Below the pieces are notes generated by a model, which made no database searches, had not been told where the DNA came from, and saw only the letters and a program-made list of their open reading frames with translations. Shown piece by piece: positions 35,701 through 47,700 of a stretch of DNA of 64,000 bases. This DNA is from Toxorhynchites rutilus septentrionalis. Its lineage: Eukaryota > Arthropoda > Insecta > Diptera > Culicidae. The stretch lies in NCBI RefSeq assembly GCF_029784135.1, contig NC_073746.1, positions 295,516,089 through 295,580,088 on the forward strand, given 5' to 3'. Each line of letters starts with the position of its first letter. Position 1 is the first letter of the stretch. Position numbers and translations under genes: made by a program.

Positions 35701-38700
35701 TCACTGTTATTCATTCTTTCAATTTTTTATTTTAAAATTTTTCAATTTTATAATTTTCTTAGTTTCTAATTTTTAGATTTACCAAATTTGAAATTATATT
35801 TATCTATTTTTCTTCTTCATAATTCACCAATTTTCCATTTTTTTTAAATTTACCTAACATTCAATTTTTCTCTATCTATTTATCAAGTTATTCAATTTTG
35901 CGATTTTCTGATCATGAAATTTTCCAATTTCCAAATTTTTTGGCTGTTCTTCCTTTTTCTAGTTGCCCTATTTTTCAATCTTCCAAACTTTTATTTTTTT
36001 ATTTTTTTTAAATCATTTTGTTTTTTAATATGTAAATTCTCCATTCTGTAAGTTTACCAAATTGAAAATTTTCCAATTTTTCAATTTTGTTTATAATCCA
36101 ATATTCCAGTTAATGAATTTTATAATTACATAATTTTTCAGTTTTTCAATTTCCGATTTTCTGTTAATCGGATTTTAAAATTTTTGAATACGTTAATTTC
36201 AATTTTTTTTCAATTTTCCAGTTTTTCTGTTTTTCGATTTTCTAAACATTATTTATTCCAAATTCCTAATTCTTCAATGATACGTATATAATTTTTTAAT
36301 TTCCCAATTCACCAGTTTTCCATTTTACCATTTTTTTACTCACCGAAGTTCCAATTTTTCAATCTTCTATTCATTTTAATTTTCAATTATTAGATTTTCC
36401 AATTTTTCAACAATTCAGTTTTCCAATTATATATTCAACTTCACAATCTTTCAATTCTTCAATTTTCCGGTTTTCTAGTCATTGAATTTTTAAATTTTCC
36501 AATATATTAATTTCAATTTTTTCCCATTCCTCATTGTTCCAATCTAATTTTCTAATTTTCTGAATATAAAATCTTCCTTTGTTCCAATTCTTCAATCCAA
36601 CCTATATAATTTTTCAATTCCCAATTCACAAATTTCTCAATTCTCATTTCTCCGATTATGCGATTACCGATTTTTTCAATTTTTCAGTGTCACAATTCTC
36701 CATTCTCCAACATCCGATTCTTCAAATTTCCAATTTTCTTCGATTTTCTAATTATCCATTCTTCCAGTTTTTCAATTTTCCATTCAATTCCATTTAACTG
36801 ATCTTATTTTTTCATGAACAACTATTTTTTTTCAGAAATATCTGGTAAAACTGTGGAATAAAATCGATATCAATGGTCCGGAAGTTAATATCACAACTGA
36901 AAATATCGACTGTAACGTATCGTCACCGAACAACTCTTTCGATATTGATCATTATTTCACTCAACTTTTTGGAGAAGGCACATCCTCGCGTCCATCTGAG
37001 TCATCCTTGGAAGATAAAATATCGCAAATCCAGTATCAAAATCGGGTCAGTCCGGCGGAGGATTTCAATGTTGTTCACTACTGGTACGCGCAAAGAATAC
37101 GAGATAAACGGTACTGGGAGATAGCACGAGTTGTCCTCGCTGCAGCATCTTCTCAGTCAGACGTGGAGCGAGATTTTTCATCATACAACAGGGTTTTTAC
37201 AAACGAGAGAAATCGTTTGGGAGGCGAAAACGTTGAAAATGTTATGAAGATCAAATTGAACAAAGATCTTGTTGAACCCGCTCTTCACATCGCATTGAAA
37301 CCGCAACTTTCAAATTGATTTCTGCCGAATTATATTATCCTTGGATGTCTTTTTCGTATTCTGCTAGTCAAGACCTTTCATTTGATACCCATATTGTGTG
37401 GGTTGGGAATAAGATCGTTGTCATCCACCATTTTGTGATGGCGGCCATTTTCGATATGTGTTTTTCGTATTCTACTAGCCAAGACTTTTCATTTGATACC
37501 CATATTGTGTGAATTGGGGATAAGATTGTTGTCATCCACCATTTTGTCATGGCGGCCATCTTGGATATGTGTGTTTCGTATTCTGCTAGTCAAGACCTTT
37601 CATTTGATACCCACATTGTGTCGGTTGGAAATAAGATTGTTGTCATCCGCCATTTTGTGATGGTGGCCATCTTGGATGTGTTTTTCTTATTCTGCTAGCC
37701 AAGACCTTTCATTTGATACCTATATTGTGTGGGTTGGAAATAAAATTGTTGTCATCCACCATTTTGTGATGGCGGCCATTTTTGATATGTGTTTTTCGTA
37801 TTCTACTAGTCAAGACCTTTCATTTGATACCCATATTGTATGGGTTAGAAATAAGATTGTTGTCATCCACCATTTTGGGACGGCGGTCATCTTGGATATG
37901 TGTTTTTTTTATTCCGCTAGCCAACCCTTTCATTTGATACCCATATTGTGTGGGTTGGAAATAAGATTGTTTGCATCCGCCATTTTGTGATGGAAGCCAT
38001 CTTGGATGTGTTTTTCGTATTCTGCTAACCAGGATCTTTCATTTGATATCCATATTGTGTGGGTTGGAAATAAGATAGTTGTCATCCGTCATTTTGTGAT
38101 GGCGGCCATCTTGGATTTGTGTTTTTCTTGTTCTACTAGCAAAGACATTTCATTTGATGCGTATATCGTGCTGGTTGGAAAATAGATTGTTGTCTTCCGA
38201 CATTTTATGATGGTGGTCATTTTTATGTTTTTCGTATTCCACTAGTCAGGCCCTTTCATTTGATACTCATATTGTGGGGTGCAAAGAGATTCTTTAAAAC
38301 ATCTATTTTAAAGAGATGACCAGTTTGGATTTACAAGAATTTTTCGCTAATTTAAATATGAATATTCTTAATCCGAAATTTATGGTTTTGACTATTCTAT
38401 GTCGAAATTATTCAATGTTTGGAAGACTCTTATTTCTTAATATTTTCAAGAACAAAACAAGTGCATTGTACACAAACAATAATTCAATATTTCATCACAA
38501 TTTCATTATATGAAAATTATTTAACATTCATCATGATAAGTGTAACACAAAACACTCAACCATTGGAGAGACTGAATAATACTGGGTATTTTGTCGTTCG
38601 GGTGTTTGTTGCATTCGGATAATTGATCATTCGAGTATTTGTTACATTCGGGTAAATATTCGTTCGGGTAAACTTTTTTCAGGTAAGTCTTACATTTGGG

Positions 38701-41700
38701 TAAACGTCTTCGGGCATGTAGAATTCGGGTATTTGTTATAGAATCGACACAATAATCATCGCTTTCAACTGCTGATTCAGTACATAACCCATGTTTTCGA
38801 TTTGGAAAAAGGCAAACGTACCTTTTCCAAATCCGGAACTAAGCACATGTTTCCGACAAAAATACCTGTAAAGGTGTCCTTCAGTTCCATTCAATCATCC
38901 TTGCGACTTATATTTTCGTACCCAAAATAAGAAAAATATTGTAAAATTTATTTGGAATTTATTTGAAAATGCTTACGTTCCCATTTCGTTACCTATTCAA
39001 ACAAGAAATGCTGCTTTGACATAAAAACATACGATTGAGTCGAAAACAGCCGTATGACACCCGCCATGTTTTTGGTGCCAACGTCAAAGAATAGCTGATT
39101 TTCAGTCGGAATGAACATTTTCAGAATTAAAATTATGAATAAAAATTAGCTTTTCTATATCAAATTAGTAATTTATTTAAATTAAAAACACTTGAATTGC
39201 AGGTGGGGAAAAGGTCTCATACGAAAATTGTTTGTGAAGATAACTTTATATTATAATAAAAAAAAATCAGTTACAATGTTGGAATTGTATAGCCATATGG
39301 TTGAATGAAAGTCAGAAATACATGTTTCAAGTAGTTAAATAACATGATGTGAAAATTTTCATTCAAATTTTAAAATTTAAAAACCGGCTTCGCGTCTTCT
39401 AATCTGATAGAGATCACACTAACGAGTTTGGGACCCAAATTATGGCCTTAATTCGAAGTCGCCACCAGACGTCGACACAATGCCACTGTCGTCGCGAATT
39501 ACTAATTTACCACATACTGACATATCGTGATGTCGATGATGAACTTTTTCAGCAGAGGGATAGTGAGATAGGCGGTGACGGTAGGTAGAATGAGATAGCG
39601 AGAATCGTGCCATACACCTGGTCGAAAAATTGTCCCAAATGTTTCATATTGATGACAAAGTTTCTTTCCTTGTTGTTCATGAAATGCAACAAATACAAAA
39701 CGTTTGTCACAGCCACACAAAAACAAATTTGCTGCAGCCTGAATGTATATCACAACAATGTCACACTGCGATACGACTTTGTCGTCTCACCGGTGCAACA
39801 TTAGTTGATTGTCTCAATTTTTTGTTGTGATACACAAACATTAGCAACAAGAGATTGTGACACTGAAAGAAAATATCGACAATATCATTCGGTGATTTTA
39901 TCGCTTGTTTTCTGGCAAAAACAATGATAAATTGATTCCCTGCAAATTACCCAATTATCACATTGTTTTTTATGTAAAAACGGCAGTAAATGATTCTGAA
40001 GTACTTCGTTGCACTTCTGATTGTTCATTTGTGTTGATGGTTAGCTACCTAAACCAGGCCTTTTTGAGAATATTCTCCCCATATCATAAAAATGCCATTT
40101 CAAAGCTGTAGGTCCAAAATCTAATGTGGAATCAAACCCCATGGGTTTACCTATTTCGGGAGAATTTCTCTGATAGAAAGAAATCCAACTTGAATAGAAT
40201 TTCTTCATACTGGAAGGACTTACGGAACGTGTCATGTAATTTTTCAACACATAACTTTGCAGGCGACAGTTTGATGGTTTGAGGAAAATATTTGCAAAAC
40301 GGCCTGGTACAGATAGCTTTTCATCAACACCAATGTACAGTCAGAAGTGCAATGAAGTACTTCAGAATCTTTTACTGCATCTTGCATCAAAAACACCGTG
40401 ATAATTGGGTAATTTGGTACCAATTCATAACATCCGGATAGCCAAAGCATGGTTCATTGAATAGGGGCTTCAGATTCTGGACTGGTCAACTTGTTTACCA
40501 GATCAAACCCCTATCAAGAACTTATGAGGAGTGATCGTATAGCAGATGCAGCTTACAAGCAGTATGAGTGATTTGAAGTGCTTGAATGGTCGGTATCCTC
40601 TGCGTAGAACGTAATACACACTACAACATGGAAAATGTTCGTAAGGTTATATTTTTTTTTATAACTTTTATAACTTTTTTATAACGACTTTCAGTGGGAG
40701 AGGGATATAAATATTTAAAATAATTGGTGATGATGGATAAGAATATTGCTCCGATGAGATTCGAGCTCCAGTTATTTGGATGACAGGCAGCAGCTATCTC
40801 GCACGGCTGTCTGGAATATAATTCCGGAGCAGTTAGAACTCGTACATGTAATACGAAAAAAATGCAGTCGGATACGTAATTCCTGGTTGTTGATTGTATT
40901 TCAGTGAAAATGTCATGAAAAATATGAAGAAATGGGTAAGTAAGGATCAGTACTACGTGTATCAAGTAATCAAATAACATGAAATAAAAATATTTTCATT
41001 CAAATTTTAACAATCTAAGGCTGCTTTCGGGTCTGTTGATTTGGTAGAGATTGATTTGTCTCCCTAAATCATCATATCACCATCAGACGTCAACACTATA
41101 CATACGTCATCACGGATCTTGATATGTCAAATTCTTAATATGATGTAATATGGGTTGTTCGAACTGATTGAAGAAAGATTTATGCATTATAAAATAATGC
41201 GCAACTGATGTAATTTTGGTGAGAAAAAACTACTCTACTAGTGTCAGTTCGTGGATATACAAATAAGTGTAAATAGTACTTGATCGAAAATGATCGAAAT
41301 GGCAAAATACGAGAAGCGAATTGTCCATGTGCAATGAAAAACATGAGCACACGTTATCACAAGAATAAATCGTAATCGTTCACCTTCTTCACAAATCACC
41401 AACCCCATGTCTGTTTTGGCAGCAAACCAAGGCTAAACATAAAATCAAAATACTACAAAACCCAGAAGCAATTAAAAACAAGTGCGCATCGTCGTTTTTA
41501 ATCGTAAATAAAAATATGGCGTGGGTGTCTGGGCGGTATTTATGAATTCTTTTGATAAGTAAAAAGCGTGCTAATCAAATAAAGCGCCCTTTAATCTATC
41601 TCAACCAGATTCTAATTCAAGTTCAACCCTATGCTGAAGCTGAAAAACTCCATGGTAAGCTTATGAACAGATGAATAGAACATCAATCAGATTATAAATA

Positions 41701-44700
41701 AAAGGCGGGCTGCGTAGTCTAGTAACTACCACGATTGTTTTGGAAAAACAGGCAGTTCATCAAAGATTCATTCCATGGCTTCTCAGGCCGATAATCACTT
41801 TAGGAGTTTGCCTGCAAGCAAAACAGATTATCAGTACGTGGGTGTTAGACATAAATGTTTGATGCGGGAGTGTGTGGAATCAATATAGGGTAAATGATCT
41901 TGGTTTGTCCAGTCGAAAATATGATCATGGTTTGCCCACTTTTTTGAATGCTCTAATTCAGCGCTCCTGTGTCAAATAAGGCCTTCGAATGTTTCGAAAC
42001 ATATAAATAAAGTTGCCTTTTACATGATTTATAGTAGTTTGATAGTATATTTTTCCAAAACACATGTTTTAAAGGATTATAAAATACACCTTCTATTTGT
42101 GTCAATGCGCCCCTCATTCGACTTTTAATCGATTACCAGATGATTATTTGGCACGTATTCAGACCTTTTCTGGATTACAACACTTATAAATATTGTAAAC
42201 ATCATGGTTGCTCACCATTTGTATCGGATTTACATAGCTAAACTATTAAATTAACGCATTTTGATGAACTCAATTCTGATCATGAGTTGTCCAATTCAAT
42301 AATGTTATTTTGTCCACATGATTTCTATGGCAACCGCTTGGCGCGCTGCAGTTTGTTTATTGTGTCCTTCACGGATAGCAGAAATAAAGTTTCTCTGTGT
42401 TGAGTGTGTTGAGGTGAACACTTCTAAAATGCCCAAGAAAAGGCAATATTCTGAAGAAAGCCTAAATTATGAATGAATCAATATGATGACAGTAAACTCA
42501 AGCAATGATAAATGCAACATATAATTGTTAATTCGAATGTTTTCATTCAAAAATGGAGATTTCTAAAACCGGACAAACCATGATCATTTTTTGGACAAAC
42601 CATGATCAGAGGTGGTCAAACCATGATCATAATTTCTCTTTGAGGAAAATCGTTAAAAAACATTAAAATTTGAATAATTTCAACGCCTTACGGTAGTATT
42701 AGCAACGAGAGACTTGGGGCTTTTCAACAAACCCAAACTCGTATCGATTATGTGTGATTTTCATGAAGAAAAATCGATTTGCATTTACTAGTTGCGTAAA
42801 AACACCCCAAATTGGACAAACCAAGATCATTTACCCTAGATATCTTCTCAAATTAGCTGCAAATACAACATTTTTCGCTGTTTTCCGAGATGTTGAAGAA
42901 GTGCGAGATTGGGTGGACGAATCGATTGCTTCGAAATCAACATCGTTTCATCGAAATTGTACGGACATTATAAACCAGGGGTTGGTCAAACTTTTGGTCA
43001 TCAGTCTACCAATGTTTATCAACGAATCATTGAAAAATAAATATAGTAGAGAAGTTCGCGGCAAAGGTGCGCATTGGTCTTTTTTTAACAAACGAGCATG
43101 AATCTTCGGCAATAGTGTATTCGTTTGCCACATTATTACACCAGCTGCTCACACATACAGTGGTAGACATTCGTTTAGCCGCACCGTATTTTTCCTCAAT
43201 ATTTTTAAAAATAAGTTTTTTTAAATTTGAATTCTTTGTACAGTTTTGTTCATAAAAGACTAAGGTAAATGATTTTGGTTTGTCCAGTCGAAAATATGAT
43301 CATGGTTTGTCCACTTTTTTGAATGCTCTAATTCAGCACACCTTTGTCAAATCAGGTATTCGAATGTTTCGAAACATATAAATAAAATTGTCTTTTTCAT
43401 GATTTACAGTAGTTTTATAATATATTTTTACAGAATCACATGTTTCAAAGGATTATAAAATACACCATCTTTTGGTGTCAATGCGCCCCTCATTCGAGCT
43501 AACTTTTAATTGATCATCAGATGACTATTTCGCACGTATTCAGATTTTTTCTGGATTATAACGCTTACAAATATTGTATTGTGTCAGATTTACATAGCTA
43601 AACCATTAAATTAACGCATTTTGATGAACTCAATTCTGATCATGAGTTATCCAATTCAATTATGTTGTTTTGTCCACATGATTTCTATGGCAACCGCTTG
43701 GCGTGCTGCAGTTTGTTTATTGTGTCCTTCGCGTATGGCAGGAATAAAGTTTCTTCATGTTGAGTGTGTTGAGGAGAACACTTTTAAAAAGCCCAAGAAA
43801 ATGCAATATTCTGAAGAAAGCCTAAATTATGAATGGATCAATATGATGACAGTAAACTCAAGCAATGATAAATGCAACATCTACTTGAGAATGCGAATGT
43901 TTTCATTCAAAAATTATGATTTCTAACGCCGGACAAACCATGGTCATTTTTTGGGCAAACCATGATCAGAGGTGGTCAAACCATAATCATAATTCCTCTT
44001 TGAGGAAAACCGTTAAAAAACATAAACAATTGAATAATTTCAACACTTTATGGTAGTATTAGCAACTAGAGACTTGGGGATTTTCAACAAACCCAAACTC
44101 GTATTGATTATATGTGATTTTTATAAAGAAAACTCGATTTGCATTTACTAGTTGTTCTACGCAACTACCTCAAATCGGACAAACCAAAATCATTTACCCT
44201 ATTATTGTTTATTTTCATCGAATTCACTCTAAAAAAAAGTATAAATTCACTTTTTGTTTTCTAAGTAATTCAAATATGTGAAATCAGGGTGGACATTCGT
44301 TTAGCCGCATCCTAAAATTTTAATGAAAGAAAATTTGTGCGGCAAATTTCGAGTCCAATCGGTAGCTAATATTTAGTATGTATACCTCCATTTGGGATCA
44401 CTTTGAAAACTCGATTTGGCATCCAGTCAGACAGCTTTTCAAGTGTTGACATATAGATTATAGCCCAACACTCCTGAATTAGTGCCTTGAGACTGGAAAT
44501 GTTGTCAAATTGTCATCCGTTTGCATAGATCATCTCGGCCAAGATTCTCCATAGGTTCTCTATGGGATTGCAATCGACTGCAAGCAGGTCATTCAAGAAG
44601 CGGAATGACCTTCTCGGCAAACCATGCCTTCGATTGCTTGGAAACGTGGATCTATGCATTATCCTGCTGAAAAAACGACATCCTCGGCAGCGTTATTCTC

Positions 44701-47700
44701 AATATGGCCAATCGAAACGTCCTCCAGTACTTGAAGATACTTTTCGGAGTTCATTCGGGGAAAATGAAACAAATGAGAAGCTTGCTGTGATAGGAAACGG
44801 CACACTGTCAAACTTCGGCCCCCAAAGTTCCGCTTCTTCGTTACTGGAACAACCGATTCTGCCCAAATGTATGAGCAGGACATCGTTTCCTGGTTGCTTC
44901 GTGTCTTATTCGACCTTTAAGACGCAAAGTTACTTTGGTGTTCTCATTTGTTGGTCGTTTTATCCGATATTTCTGGAACTATTGAAAGAAATTCCGTACC
45001 ACTTTCTCAGATCGACCCACTTTTGTTACGATCGAGCGATTAGAAAACTTTTGTTCACTGAATGTCTTTATTATTTTCCGCTCCTCTTCCGTCAATAGAA
45101 TACCTTTCGCTATTCCTTTAAATTCTACGTAAAGCACTAATCTGACCAACTTCTTACGTTGCACATCTAATATTTATCTTGTAAATTGAACATTCCCAAG
45201 TATTTTCTCAAAAAACACAGATGAAGGCTTGGTGATTATGCGAAAACTCGATTTTTATGCCCTGTGGCTAAACGTATGTCTCGGGAAAAAACGACGTTTG
45301 AATGTTTATATCCACCAATGCCGCCTTGTGTGTGTGTGATTGTGACGCACGTCCTTTCAATAAAAGTGACTTAAATATACTATCACTACCGAAAAAAAGT
45401 ATCCCGATAAAAAGAACATTCCTAGTTGTTTTGTATGTGTTTCAAGTTTTTTTTTTCAAGTGCGGCTAAACGAATGTCTATCACTGTATAAGCATGATAC
45501 ATTTCAAGAAAATGGCAAAAAGTTATGGGGTAAGAAAAGTTTTACGTTATTTTGATCCAGTTTTTTCCATTTTGGGGACTAGGAAGTTCGAAACTACATT
45601 GCCAAGGAAACCTTTATTTTATTTTATAGTATTGCGCAGTGGCTGTGGGGCAAAAGTTCGCACCGTCGTTTTGCTCTCAAAAAAAATCAAAATGTCACGA
45701 CAGAGGCTTCGGGAGGGAGTCTTGAAGCGTCGGATTACAGCAGTCCTCGTTATTTCTGAATCGGCTCTGAGTAAGAGACTCATATCAGTAAGTGATTTAT
45801 GATTTGGATCTTCTTTTTTTGATATCTTTATTTCTGTTGAGATGTGCCAGTAAGCATCTAGGGCGGTTCAAAAAATCTGGTGAACCATTGCAGAGCACTG
45901 TACAAAGCTTTCTATAGTATGACTCTCAAAGATTTACGGTGCTTGGCGTTTGATTCTACAGAAACTAACAACCTCCAGCATGAATTCAATCGAGTTGCAA
46001 AACTGGCAGGAAGGGATTGGGCTTCTAGCTTCATGAGGAAACATCGTCTGTCTCTTCGAACCTCACCTACCCTTCTCCACCCATAAACATCATACAACAT
46101 CCCCCTCTTCCCCACTGGATGGTACCTACACACGCTTGTAATGATGCTTCTCCCGCTGGTAATGATAAAGCATTTATTTTTGTTACATGTTATCTCAGAA
46201 GTTCAATTCAATAAGTGCACCCACTATGGGGTAAAAGTGCGCATTTGTCTTTTGACGTAGGACTATGTGTTACATTAAGGGTGACATATCAGAAAACAGG
46301 TAACGTTTTTACGAAATAAAGTTAACGTCAATAACTATTTTTGCTGCGAATGGATTTTAACGATTTGCATACCAATTTTCTAAGATTTGTTTGATATGCT
46401 ATATATTACAATCCCATAGTCTGTATATGGTTTAAAATGATGACAATTGAAAGCATTTCCATTTCCCCATACATTTGTTTTGTTCATTTGTGTGCTTTCT
46501 CGGACAGAGCTGTCAATAACGGGCATCTTATGCACCCGCTAGAATAGAAACAACGAAGGAGAATAGCGAAAAGTAATTTTCTAAGTAAACTCCACTCTTG
46601 CATAGTAAGTAAGCTGTAGCTAGCATATAAGTATTGCATTTCCTCTGAGAAAAAATCTCAGAATCTTTCTCTGCCCGAAACAACAAAGGTCGCTTATTCT
46701 GCTCGTTTCGTGTTTCATGTTTCCCCTCGAGTTGTGAACGTTAGCGAATATTTCACTTGAAGTGCATCTGGCATTGCAATTAACCCTTTCGCTGCGAGCG
46801 TCGTCTATAGACGACATCAGGGTGATACTGCACATCGATCACACCAGCGTGATATGCATACTTTTCGGCGCAGTGCATCGTTCAGCGGTAGCACTCCGAC
46901 AAAGCACACTGCCGTTGTGAAAGGGTTAGCACAACCATCCCAGCCACGGCAAAGCAGGCGAAAAAAGAGAAGAGTGCAAATGATTATGGTCGCTTCTAGT
47001 TATCAGTGTTTGGCTTTGAATCTGTTGCTTGTTTCCGTGATCGAAACTTAGAACTTGTTAATTTCCTGTACATGTGAATAGCACACCTTCGATACTTTTA
47101 GTTGTCATTCGTATTTGGTTTCGTGCGCATCGGCTCTGTTCTGATGCAACAAACTCCTAGCTTTGTTGACGTTTTTGACCGAGAGTCGAGAAACGATTTT
47201 TCATAAACGGTCATTCTCGTGATGTTTCATTTTTATCGCTGCAACTGTGTGCATCTGTTAGACGCGTGTTTGACACTTGTTGAATGGCGATGCACGGAAG
47301 ATGCCTCTCGTTAAATACTCAGTGCAACGCGTGCATTGATGTAAAGAAACAAATTGCGACATATAACCAATTAGTGTATTGTTCTCGCAAAGGCAAGAAA
47401 GAATCGTTACTTCTCGAGATGATTCTACAAAACTACGTAAGCCATTAAAACTTTTCAGGGTCCCCGGAACTTTTTACTATAGAGTTATTTATGAAATTTC
47501 GACGTATCCACAAATAATATACGAAATGACAAACCAACAAATTGATAACAAAAGATTGCGTAGTCCTACGTCCTGAGCGGTTGTGTCTCGGATGCATCCC
47601 CTCGAATTTTTGTATTAAAATGGGTATTTGTCCAACTACAAACACAGCTCGAGAAATGCTTGTACTTCGTTTCGAAGGTTATATATATATATATAGTTAC

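Noticed and set aside
37315..37990. Repetitive protein encoded in the 111-bp array
   Set aside because: Open only because the period is close to a multiple of three; both strands are open and there is no start context.
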